Shown: positions 20,596-29,556 of the stretch, piece by piece
Numbering within the stretch: the first letter of the stretch is position 1
Layout of the letters: each line of letters starts with the position of its first letter
NCBI GenBank assembly: GCA_049999765.1
Contig: JBNGIQ010008907.1
Coordinates: 25,889 to 89,888, forward strand
Source of the DNA: Phaeoceros laevis
Taxonomy: Eukaryota > Anthocerotophyta > Anthocerotopsida > Notothyladales
Direction: 5' to 3'
Length of the DNA: 64,000 nt
Made by a program: the position numbers and the translations under genes
The notes under the pieces: generated by a model
Told to the model about the DNA's origin: nothing
Seen by the model: only the letters and a program-made list of their open reading frames with translations
The model's database searches: none

Positions 20596-21909
20596 CTAGG
20601 ATACAACTGTAGAGGGTGATACAAATGCAACCTTATGTTCCAAATGAAGAAAATAGGGATCATGACTCGGTCTGAACCAATTCCGGGTGCCTTCGAGCGT
20701 GTGGTAAGCCATGGTCCATAGCTCATAAGTACAGGGGTTATGAAAAGCAGCTGTTAAAAGCACCAAGTTTCCAACGATCTGCCCTCTTACATGCAACACA
20801 AAATCCAGCCTCCTCAAGTCCGCGGGTGGTAGCTGCTGGCTAAACAGACACTCCCATCGCCTTCTGCTACCATCCCACTTGTGCAAATACAACCCCTCCT
20901 TGTACCCTTCATTGCCGTAAGCGAACACACAGTCGCCGTCATAACCGTCTTTCGAGAGGACCTGAAATTCATCTCGATCTAGAGGCGCCCGCGCCTGCGG
21001 GAGCCGGGGAGGCAGAGGCCTAGGGGGAAATGGATTGATACACTTGCCCTCCCAGCTCACCCATGATTCCGTGCTCTCCTCCGCTTCGTGAGACCTTTTG
21101 AACACAACGGATCCCGATGCACCGTCTTCACGCCATTCTGTGCAGGTATGGAGTGCCACGCCAGGAGTTCCCTCCGGAGCAGCAAGAGCCCGCCAATCGG
21201 TGGAGGTGCTCTCGTCGTAGCTGTGGAAGTAGGTTGCAACCCGCTTCCTCGACCAGCTGCCTATGTGGGTTTGCATGGCCAAGAATTTGAAGGTTGAAGT
21301 ACTAGTGCTTTCCTCCGGTACCAGCCACATGGACATCTCCCAACACAGAGAGGGTTCATGATTCGGCAGCAGAGGCAGCTCTCGCCAGGACTGGTCGGCG
21401 AGGTTGAGCAGCCAACACTGCACTTGATTGGACCTGCAGTCGTCGCAAGCCACTGCCACAACTGGCAGGCCAGGTTGTGAGAACACCACCCTTACTGATC
21501 TGTCTCCTCGAGGTAGCACCAGACCCCGGAAGCGCAGCTTGAGCATCTTGTACCTGTCCATGTCGAACTGGCTAGGTTCGAATCTCAACGTGCAAACGGG
21601 GTAGCCACGACGGAAGGCAATCAACGCACTCTGCTTCCGAAATTCCTTGGAGCTGGTCATGAGCTCCTTCCACCGCTTGCAAACAATGCGGAAGCGAGCT
21701 TGGCTGGGCACGGGCAAAAACAAGAGCACTCGCTCCACCAACTCTTCTCGCATCAGCCCCCACAAAGATTCCGCCATCATGATCGTCCCTGAGGAACTTG
21801 CACTATGGTCGGTGGCGCCGTTGAAGAGCTCCTCCCCCAAGAAGAAGTAGATTGTAGTCTCCGCATTCTTAGTCGAGCTTGCCATGGCCGGTGGAAGTGC
21901 AGACCTCAT
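20596..21909 (-). CDS. F-box protein, 437 residues, kelch-like C-terminus
   Basis: Likely substrate receptor of an SCF (SKP1-cullin-F-box) ubiquitin ligase. Residues ~48-90 form the F-box: LWGLMREELVERVLLFLPVP then FRIVCKRWKELMTS. The remainder is beta-rich with recurrent Trp and Gly text such as CWLLNLADQSWRELPLLP and LYLHKWDGSRRRWECLF, as in the plant F-box/kelch-type family. The target is unknown. A Pro-rich loop (PFPPRPLPPRLPQ) lies at ~288-300. It is one exon. The start ATG at 21907-21909 gives a 43-residue tail before the F-box; later Mets (such as MMAESLWG) are possible starts. Confidence 0.85.
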   Translation of the reverse strand: MRSALPPAMASSTKNAETTIYFFLGEELFNGATDHSASSSGTIMMAESLWGLMREELVERVLLFLPVPSQARFRIVCKRWKELMTSSKEFRKQSALIAFRRGYPVCTLRFEPSQFDMDRYKMLKLRFRGLVLPRGDRSVRVVFSQPGLPVVAVACDDCRSNQVQCWLLNLADQSWRELPLLPNHEPSLCWEMSMWLVPEESTSTSTFKFLAMQTHIGSWSRKRVATYFHSYDESTSTDWRALAAPEGTPGVALHTCTEWREDGASGSVVFKRSHEAEESTESWVSWEGKCINPFPPRPLPPRLPQARAPLDRDEFQVLSKDGYDGDCVFAYGNEGYKEGLYLHKWDGSRRRWECLFSQQLPPADLRRLDFVLHVRGQIVGNLVLLTAAFHNPCTYELWTMAYHTLEGTRNWFRPSHDPYFLHLEHKVAFVSPSTVVS

Positions 21910-22329
21910 TCGTGTTCTGTCAAGTCAGCTTGAAGTTGCCACATCTGCTAGTCTAATGTTCCATTCAGAAGTTGCAGCCTCCTCCTCCTCCACGTGTATA
22001 TGGGAAGAGGAACTCCGAGAAAGTTGGGAAAAACCTAGACTCCGTACGGATACTAGGTCGTGGTCAAACCTACGCCTTCGTGGTCTATTTACCCGGGATT
22101 GCAAGACATCACAAAGGATGGAAGCACCGAGGGACGTGGTCTTCGTCCAAGATCCCAATGGATTGAGCACAACAGAACGAAGCAGTTTCAATTCCTTCCA
22201 CAGACAGCTAACCGCTCCTTCAGGCTGTCCAATGTTCCACAGCCATGGACAAAAACTCCGAGCCAGATACAAAAGTGTCCCAGGAGTCTCCCTGCAAATG
22301 GTAGAATTTGTCAAAACCCCTGGACACAT

Positions 22330-22698
22330 CTAGGCATCATCATCCTTCTGCTGCCGCTGCTGCTGCTTCCGTGTTTGCCTGAGCTGCCGTTTCTCTTTGG
22401 AGCTGAGGTTGGATCTCAGTTGAGACTTGCCTGCCAGTTTGTCATCGAGGTCTTCAAAGGACTTCTATTCTTGAAATCACGAAGACAATGCGAATCATTC
22501 AGCCCAAGTTGCAAAGCTGTAGGTCTTTAGAAGCACACAGCAAATCCGTTGATGCCAGCGGAAGTAGAAATTGGAAGGGGAAGGAGCAGGGATGCTCGAC
22601 AATACCTCACTCATTTCCTTGAAACTCACAGCATAAAACGTGATTGCGGCTGCGGCAGCGATGCCGAGGGCAGGAGCGACCAGCTGCGACGGATCCAT
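22330..22698 (-). CDS. Small single-span membrane protein, 74 residues, 2 exons
   Basis: Exon 1, 22698-22606, encodes MDPSQLVAPALGIAAAAAIT, FYAVSFKEMSE, which contains one hydrophobic helix. Exon 2, 22461-22330, encodes a charged tail, SFEDLDDKLAGKSQLRSNLS, then a Lys/Arg/Gln-rich stretch ending QKDDDA. A GTATTG donor and an AG acceptor join them in phase. The layout, a short N-terminal lumenal end, one helix and a basic cytosolic tail, resembles small conserved plant membrane proteins of unknown role. An alternative acceptor three bases upstream would add a Lys. I cannot name a family. Confidence 0.6.
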
Positions 22699-22885
22699 CT
22701 CGTACTCGAGCAGGTGATGGTTAGGGCAGTGTCTGGTGACCACTGACCTACCAGTTGAAGAAACTGTACTTCGCATCAGTTAGGGCGAGGAAGGTCCTGC
22801 TCCCCACGATGGTTTTCGGATTTCTTCCGCCTGCCCAGGCGAGGCGGGAGGGAGACAACGGATCACAACGGCGGAGCAGAGAGAC

Positions 22886-24181
22886 ATGCTTCAGCAACGC
22901 AGTGGAGGGTATCTGAGGCCCCTCCGGGAGACGCTGCAGGCGGCCAAGCGGCGATGGGGCTGGATGGAGTACACGGCCGGGCTGGCCACAATTCTGCTGG
23001 CCGTGGCCGCCGTCTCCCTCACCTGGCACCCCGATAGGCCGCTGGAGACCCGCCCCATAGCCGAGATTGCCGAGGAGGAGGCTCCTCGGGAGCCGCTCCT
23101 GGTGGACCTGACGGTGGTGGATGATCCGGGCGATGGCGTCTGCCTGGACGGCTCCCCGCCGGGCTATCACCTGCACTCGGGGACGGGTGCCAGCAGCAGT
23201 AGCTGGATTGTGATGCTGGAAGGCGGGGGATGGTGCAGGGACCGTGCGGAATGCGCTTACCGCGCCACCACCAGGCTGGGATCCTCCTCCCAAATGCTGC
23301 CCACGGTGTTCGATGGCATCCTCAGCGCCTCCCCGGCTGTGAACCCTGATTTCCATGCCTGGACTAGGGTTAAGGTGCGCTACTGTGATGGCGGGTCCTT
23401 CGTAGGCAATGCCACGGACCAGGAGTTGCGGCTCTTCTTCCGTGGCAAGGAGGTCTGGGATACGGTCATGGCGGATCTGCTCAGCAAAGGGATGCGGGAC
23501 GCAGATCGCGCGTTCCTGGTAGGTTGCTCTGCGGGGGCGCTTGCCGCCATGCTGCATTGCGATGACTTCAAGGAGCTGCTGCCGGGATCCAGCAACGTGC
23601 GCTGTCTGAGCGATGCCGGCTTCTTCATGCGCGTGCCCGATGTGGCGGGGAGGCCGACCATCTCCGACTTCTACACCGGTGTGGTGGCGATGCAAGGAGC
23701 AGGTCCCAACCTCCCGGCTGCGTGCATCAGCTCCCACCCCGCCGAGGAGTGCTTCTTCCCGCAGACGCTCGTTCAACACATCCGCACGCCGCTGTTCGTG
23801 CTCAACCCTGCGTACGATGACTGGCAGATCTCAAATGTGTTGGTTCCCAGGGGCTCAGATCCGTCGGGAGAGTGGCGCTCCTGCCGGGCCGATTTGGGTG
23901 CCTGCTCGGACGAGCAACTGCAGATATTGCAGGAGTTTCGGGACGGCATGCTGAAGGAATTAAAGCCGGTGCAGGACTCTCGCAACGGCGGCATGTTTGT
24001 GGACTCCTGCTTCACTCATTGCCAGACGGAAATGAGGTCTGCCTGGAGCGGGTCTGACCCTGTGCGGGTAGGCGGCAGCAGCATTGCGCAGGCTGTTGGT
24101 GACTGGTATTTCGACCGCAAGACAGCGAAATTTGTTGATTGTCCTTACCCGTGCAATCCAACCTGCCCGCCACGACGCTGA
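22886..24181 (+). CDS. Pectin acetylesterase (CE13), type II membrane-anchored
   Basis: Removes acetyl esters from pectin (homogalacturonan or RG-I) in the wall or secretory path. The protein has 431 residues in one exon. Residues ~28-46 (AGLATILLAVAAVSLTW) are an uncleaved-looking anchor after a basic N-terminus, instead of the usual cleavable signal. Family motifs are CLDGSPPGYHL, MLEGGGWC, VRYCDGGSFVG, and the triad: Ser in FLVGCSAGALA, Asp in NPAYDDWQIS and His in DSCFTHCQ. The end, DCPYPCNPTCPP, is the typical Cys-rich tail. The region is GC-rich compared with its surroundings. The gene diverges from the 74-residue membrane protein, 187 bases apart. Confidence 0.93.
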   Translation: MLQQRSGGYLRPLRETLQAAKRRWGWMEYTAGLATILLAVAAVSLTWHPDRPLETRPIAEIAEEEAPREPLLVDLTVVDDPGDGVCLDGSPPGYHLHSGTGASSSSWIVMLEGGGWCRDRAECAYRATTRLGSSSQMLPTVFDGILSASPAVNPDFHAWTRVKVRYCDGGSFVGNATDQELRLFFRGKEVWDTVMADLLSKGMRDADRAFLVGCSAGALAAMLHCDDFKELLPGSSNVRCLSDAGFFMRVPDVAGRPTISDFYTGVVAMQGAGPNLPAACISSHPAEECFFPQTLVQHIRTPLFVLNPAYDDWQISNVLVPRGSDPSGEWRSCRADLGACSDEQLQILQEFRDGMLKELKPVQDSRNGGMFVDSCFTHCQTEMRSAWSGSDPVRVGGSSIAQAVGDWYFDRKTAKFVDCPYPCNPTCPPRR

Positions 24182-24636
24182 GCCTCAGTTAGGCTGCTGG
24201 CAAATGGCAGATCTAAATTATTGTTGCAGCGAGCGAGGGTATGTTCAAGGTTGTCACGAGGTAGATACTTTCAAAACATGATGTGTACTGCGGTTCGCAT
24301 TTGCACAAAGTGAGACTGCCAGAGTTTCTTTGATCACTTCTTAGGTCAGACTGCAAGCATCTGTTAGTTAATATTGGAGATTGTTGCTTACCCCTGTTCT
24401 TGTGTGCCTGTAGTGGACAGGGAAAGGCAACTCCGCCAACAGCTGCAAGTAATGGTGCAACTGTTCACTGTATAATGTGGAAGAGGGAACTAGCCATTTT
24501 TTTTAGCAGAGATCAACCATGCCAAGGATAGCAATATATCTTACACAATAAGGAAGTATGGCATACAATGGCACCTTGCCAGCAGGTACTTTCGCGGCGA
24601 CTGTGGCAAATCCGAGTGAGTTTGGCCCTGTCCTAT
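24182..24636. other. Convergent 3' flanks
   Basis: This lies between the pectin acetylesterase stop and the stop of the PEBP gene. I see no gene; it probably holds the two 3' UTRs. Confidence 0.4.
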
Positions 24637-26470
24637 TCATAGTTTGAAGTAGAGAGCTGCCTCCGGTTGGCCCAGCTCGTTGTTTTGGGCAAAATGACGG
24701 GGAATGAAGTTTTCCCTAGTCCTTGGAGCTGCCGACGACATCAATTTTCTCTTCATCTTGTAGAGAAGGAAGACAAGCCGATGCTGTTCAGCTCTTGTCT
24801 GTGATGACTTCCCTTCATAGGGCATCAATTCCTGACCAAAGACTCGCACAGGATCTGCAAAGACGAACATCAAAATGTCGTGTTATGTCAAGAAAGTTCC
24901 CTGCAAGCAGGTCTTGTCATGTTCGGTTGTTGGTCACCAGAATCCTACCAAGATACGCCTCCGTGGGACTCGGCACGTTCTGGACGAGCCAATAGAGGAA
25001 TCCTCCATCATCCGAAAAATCCATGTCCACCAGTAACAGGAGGTAGACATCTTCTGGTGTCACAACTCCATGTTTGTATAGAAGTACTTCAGGGACGTGG
25101 TGAATGTCTTGAGGTTGCAAGGTAGCGCCGTTGCGAACCTCTTTGCCGCCGAATTTCACCTCGAATTTCAAAGAGGGAGTGCCCTGGACTCTGCAGACAT
25201 GGGTACACAGCTTTGTGTTGGACGGAGTACACACTGTTATCCTGTGAGAAACGAGAAAGACGTGAAACGGTTGCAAGCAGGTACAGCCGGTATCCTAGAT
25301 GACGGCATCTCGGGACCTCGAGGAGTATCGGAAGAACACCTGTCAATGAGAAGGGGAATAATCTCTGCTTTCTCCAACTGTTGAATTGGGTCAAGATCAT
25401 GTGAATTCTCGGCCTGCCTTTGGCTAAAACTGGACTCGTCCTTATTAACTACAGGTTCTTGAGGAGCTGCACGGCCACGTCTGGGTTTGGTCAATCTGAC
25501 ATGAGCAAAATGGGACGGTCCGTGAGACTCCAGAGGAAACAGCAAATTTTCAAGCACAACAGTCAAAGGAAAAACCGTGCAAACTGTGGGTACTCGCCTG
25601 GAGCAGAGGGTTCCTCACTTCCGATCCCGAGGTTCTTATCAATTTCTGTAGCACCACGCTTGATTCTGGCACTGTGCAACCTCGCATCTGCTGCGGGAGG
25701 CTCCAGCTTCTCCAAACGCTCCTGTAGGTGCTCATCTGCAGTTCGCACAGATCTGTCAGTGATGAGAAGAATCCAAGAGCTTTGAGCAAGCTTCATGATC
25801 ATCAATTGCGCCAGATAGAGTTCTTGAAAGAGGGAGGGAGGCTCACCTAAGTCCAATGTACTACCAATAGGCCCCACCTCGATTTTCCCAGTATCAGGCC
25901 GTGAGTAGACACCTACAAGCAGGCAACAGAGAGAACCCAAAAGACGAATGGTCACACGAGTTGTACCTAAGGTTGCATCAGACACCCCATGGCTTGCGCT
26001 GCAGCATCACCAGTACTGTGACAGCATTTTCGAACTGTCACCTACCAGTTTCAGGATCGTAAATTGCTGCAACAGTGGTATTTGCGGGATCTGGGTCTGG
26101 CGACACCTCCTCTACCAGATGTCCTAGCTCCTCGGTTCCTCGACTTGACGAAACAGTCGTCTCCTTCTTCTGCGGTCCCAACAAGCAAAGGTCAGTCACT
26201 TCATAGTTCGGGACCATCTTTCTTCCGTGATGACAAACAGGCTCCCGAGCACCTAATTCTAGGTAACAGGGTGTGGCATTCGAGACTCTTGTACACACAA
26301 GTTCAGATGATGATCCAATGTGAATTGCATTTCCTCACCGAAGCATCTTGCGTGAGTGTCGTGTAAGTATTTGCTCCCATTCCAAAGGCAGAATGCGCAA
26401 CCTGGTCGGAAGGCACATCCACAGATTCCTCCAAGCTCACATCCGCATTCCGTGCAAATTGCTGTGCCAT
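24637..26470 (-). CDS. PEBP-domain protein with long N-terminal extension, 7 exons
   Basis: Exons in transcript order: 26470-26339, 26169-26046, 25912-25847, 25735-25598, 25466-25340, 25190-24949, 24854-24637. They join in phase to 348 residues. The C-terminal ~150 residues are a phosphatidylethanolamine-binding fold: LKFEVKFGGKEVRNG, DVYLLLLVDMDFS, FLYWLVQNVPSP, HRLVFLLYKMKRKL and FIPRHFAQNNELGQPEAALY. The FT/TFL1 ligand motif DPDxP is replaced by DMDFS. Residues 1-~195 are acidic and polar, with a coiled-coil-like part (EHLQERLEKLEPPAADARL). This layout recalls mitochondrial ribosomal protein mL38/MRPL35 more than a florigen, but that is inference. The intron after exon 4 starts with GC. 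The true start may lie in an upstream exon (ATG near 26600). Confidence 0.7.
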
Positions 26471-26727
26471 GGCGAAATCTTCCACTTGAAAGCTGCTGCG
26501 ACGGATTTCCCAAGTTTTGAATTGCCTATGGACTTAGATTTGCTTGACACAAGGAGGCAGGTATGTGTGCAGAAGCCACTGGCAAAGAGCCCAACCGCAC
26601 AATGGAGGTGTCAAGCATGTTGCAAGCAAAGTGGCGGCCTCTGCCACTAGACAGCTGTGAGCTGTTTTACCGTACCGGTATATCCAAGATATTGAGTACG
26701 TAGTTGCTAAAAATCGTTGCAGTTGTG

Positions 26728-26801
26728 GTCTGGATGGTGTAGTTGGTCATCACGCTAGTCTCACACACTAGAGGTCCCCAGTTCAAACCTGGGTTCAGAC
26801 A
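26728..26801 (+). tRNA. tRNA-Val (CAC)
   Basis: A 74-base cloverleaf. The acceptor stem is GTCTGGA with TTCAGAC (one G-T pair), and discriminator A lies at 26801. The anticodon arm CTAGT-CTCACAC-ACTAG has a 7-base loop with CAC. The T arm is CCCAGTTCAAACCTGGG and the B box GTTCAAACC is present. No intron. The first downstream T-run is only T4 at 26851-26854. Confidence 0.95.
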
Positions 26802-26852
26802 TTATTGCTCTCAGCCGAACTCTCTCGAGAGCATTTGTTGGATTTTCGTGTT

Positions 26853-27015
26853 TTAACCCTTAATGACCCCATGGGCCATATATGTCCTGTCCTTGCCCAC
26901 GATTCTGAAAACAATTACACATGCAATGTTTTTAAAATTATTAAAATTTTATATGGTTAGATAGAGCGCGGTGAGAAGTAACGGAGGTTTACACGCCTGG
27001 GCGCTTAAGGGTTAA
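26853..27015. mobile_element. TTAA-flanked MITE, piggyBac-like
   Basis: A 155-base element (26857-27011) begins CCCTTAA and ends TTAAGGG, and both ends abut TTAA (26853-26856 and 27012-27015), the piggyBac-type target duplication. Inner termini match only partly (CCC and GG blocks). The interior is non-coding and partly AT-rich, with ATTATTAAAATTTTATATGG. It lies 50 bases downstream of the tRNA. Superfamily assignment rests only on termini and TTAA. Confidence 0.55.
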
Positions 27016-27137
27016 GCAATTTATCCACCTTACGTTAGCACACGAATCCAGATGATGCTAGAAAGGAGTCGGTCAATCGACTTGTTGTCCAGTGACTGTC
27101 CAGCTTCTAGTGCTAGGCCTGGCCAGAACAGACCAAG

Positions 27138-27913
27138 ATGAGCAATGCTTGCAGCTGCTCTGCTACAGTCCAGTGTTTTGCGTCCAGGACGCAGGAGCAT
27201 CTTCAGGCCAGCTCGTCCGCGTTCACCTGTATCGAGCTTCCCACAAGGAATGGCTGCTCAGGAGCCGGCTTAAGGCAGTTGCAGCACAGCTCGAGCAATC
27301 TGTGGCAGCCGGGGCTTCGCAGATGGAGCAGGCCGGTTATGGCGATGGCAGGGGAGGATTTACGAAGTGCAGAGAAGAATGAGGCGAAGCAGGTGGAAGG
27401 GAAGGTGGCCGCAGCCGTGGAGACCAAATTCGGCAGCGGAGCTGGATTCGGAGCTCCCAGCACGCCACCCAAATCCACTGGCAAGAGCACCAAAAGCAAG
27501 AAGCCGGGGCCTGCTGCCAGACAACCGCCTTCCCCCGGGCCAGTCAGACGAACTCCTCCTGCTAAGGCTCTTCTGAGTCCGCAACAGAATCAGAAAGCTC
27601 TCCAAGTGGAGACAGCTGTTGTGGTGTCCCTGGGACTCTTGGGGCTTGTCATCCTTCTTGAAGGCCTTGTCCTGGCAGCTTCAGGTGGGGGCAACTCCTT
27701 TCCTTCTGCCTGCCTTGTGGAAGTGTTGTTAGTCATTGTTGTGTAGTTTAGGTCTTCTCACTGCGGTGCAAAATCGATGCAGGACTTCTGCCGCAGGAGT
27801 GGGATAGTTTCCTGGTGGACGTACTGTATCCTTCCTATACGCCTACTGTGGGACTGTTCCTCTTGGGAGCTGCGGGATATGGTGTCTTCAAAGTTTTCGG
27901 ATCCAGCAAGTGA
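27138..27913 (+). CDS. LPA2: LPA2, PSII assembly factor, plastid precursor, 2 exons
   Basis: LOW PSII ACCUMULATION 2 is a thylakoid membrane protein that helps insertion or stability of PSII core subunits (CP43 in Arabidopsis). Exons 27138-27684 and 27783-27913 join in phase to 225 residues. The N-terminal ~90 residues are Ser/Ala/Cys-rich and lack acidic runs, as in a transit peptide. A Lys/Pro-rich linker follows (KSTGKSTKSKKPGPAARQPP). The signature region is QNQKALQVETAVVVSLGLLG, LVILLEGLVLAASGLLPQEW, then a second helix, YTPTVGLFLLGAAGYGVFKV. The two helices flanking an acidic loop match LPA2 as I remember it. The gene converges with ALKBH1. Confidence 0.82.
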
Positions 27914-27978
27914 ACTTGTTAGGGTGCACCGAGCATTTTGGCTGCAGAATTATGGCACCTCCTGCTACAGCTAATCGT

Positions 27979-28002
27979 CGATGGATGGATGGATGGATGG
28001 AT
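27979..28002. repeat. (GATG)n microsatellite
   Basis: Perfect run of about six GATG units in the LPA2/ALKBH1 3' flank. Confidence 0.9.
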
Positions 28003-28038
28003 ACTATGTAAGCAGACACAGCAGGGACCAGATGGTGA

Positions 28039-29242
28039 TCAGTAGACTTGTCTTATATTCATGTTGATTCTTGTGTCTTCAATATAGGCCAGGAGTGCAT
28101 GTGTCATGCAGGTCTGGGAGGCCTGGAAGTCGGGCAGCTCAGACTCTGCTCCAACAAACGTGCGAGGGATGCCGTGGAAGCAGCGTCTGGTTGGACCAGC
28201 CATGAGCACGGCATCACCACTCCGGAGGAACATGGCTACGGGTGCTTCATCCCTCGTCTCACCTCCAAGTAGAAAAATGGCTTTGCATCCTAAGCTGATG
28301 CTGACTATGGGTTTGCCCAGGTCCGCCTCCATGTCGTCAATGTGGCCGCCTAGCATGTCATCAGGTCCGTAGTAGTTGATGATTGCAGCTTCTGCGTGGA
28401 ACCCTGCCTCCCCCCCAGCGGGTCTGGCGAGCCGTGCTGCCAGAGCTGCCAGATCCGCAGGAATGGGTCTGTGAGGGAGTGAGGGATTGTATTGCTTCTT
28501 GGACCAGTCAAACTGCAAGCCCACTGTTGCCCACCGCAGCTTACGCAGCAGTGTCATTGCAGGAATTACCTTGAGGCTACTTGCACCTCCAATCTCAGCT
28601 CTTGAAAGGAACTGCCATTTCTTGCTGTTGCGAGACTCTCCTAATCCTTGTGAGGTTTCACAACAAGCTTCCGCGCCCGCGCCCTCTGATGCCTGTGAAC
28701 TCTCGCCTTGTCTGCTCAACTCTGCAAGAACACAATCATCCTGTGCTGCAGACCAGAGCTCTTCTATGGGCCCGTGCAGAGCGTCGTGATTGGTTCGGTT
28801 TGGAGGCTGGGGAAAGCTTGTCACGCACTCCTTGATCCAGTACGCTTGCTGATGCACATCCAGGGCTCCCGGGATGAAGAAGAATCCTGGCCGGTCAGCC
28901 ATGGTGTAAATAGGCCACTCGAATTCCCCTTCCAGCCGAGAGACACCATTCACAGGTGCACTGGCATGGCTGAGCGACTCGCCCAACTTCCTAAAATCTA
29001 AAACCTGTAACAGATTGACAGGAGGAATCTTGGCACTGCAAGCGACAGAGCAACGCCGATAGTGAGGCCATGCGCTGGAATGAGACACTTGAGAAGCCTA
29101 GCTACCTGTATCAGCTGCCTCACATGTGCTTGGAATTCCGACGGCCCTGCGTGGTGTCATTCTTGTAACGCTTGTAGAGCTTCTCTGCGGTGCGGAAAGC
29201 CGTGCGAGCTTCGGCTCCCTGTTGCGCCTCCAGGTATCCCAT
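28039..29242 (-). CDS. ALKBH1: AlkB-type 2-oxoglutarate/Fe(II) dioxygenase, ALKBH1-like, 2 exons
   Basis: Nucleic-acid demethylase of the ALKBH1 clade (targets in other species include tRNA m1A and DNA 6mA). Exon 1, 29242-29124, encodes MGYLEAQQGAEARTAFRTAE...; exon 2, 29035-28039, gives 371 residues in all. Iron ligands are His and Asp in LGGHIDDMEADL, and His in RRCFHGIPR. The 2-oxoglutarate arginines are in ARCF-type and DTRINMNIRQVY, which ends the protein. FFFIPGAL and LLRKLRWATVGLQFDWSKKQY are clade landmarks. Residues ~140-185 form a Ser/Glu-rich insertion (RQGESSQASEGAGAEACCE). It diverges from the unknown membrane protein gene. Confidence 0.93.
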
Positions 29243-29556
29243 CACCCCTAAAGATGGACGAAATCTGTTTCTCGGCAACAGGATCACAACGACTGGACAG
29301 CACAAAGGCTTTTGTCCGATCATGAAAGCGAGACAGCGAACAAGAGAAGCACTTCAAACAAAGGGTGTAGCGGATAAACCCTAAACCCCCAGACCTACAC
29401 AGAAGGTTGCGAAGAAGCTTGTCTGGTTCAATCTGCTACCTTCTCTTGTTCAATCTGCTACAAGTAGCGTATCCCTGCAGAGAGAAGTCCTCTTGCGGGC
29501 AACATGGATGCGGGCAATTTATTCTGTGGCTACTGAGCTTATTGTGTGGCCCGACG

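Noticed and set aside
21884-22530. Plus-strand ORFs (149 and 156 codons) between the F-box gene and the microprotein
   Set aside because: They overlap the F-box start and the microprotein exon on the other strand, and differ in frame without a plausible intron.
22748-23779. 343-codon minus-strand ORF rich in His, Arg and Gly
   Set aside because: Shadow of the GC-rich pectin acetylesterase gene, which has a complete catalytic triad on the plus strand.
28487-28789. Plus-strand ORFs opposite ALKBH1
   Set aside because: Antisense to an intact dioxygenase gene; no motif.
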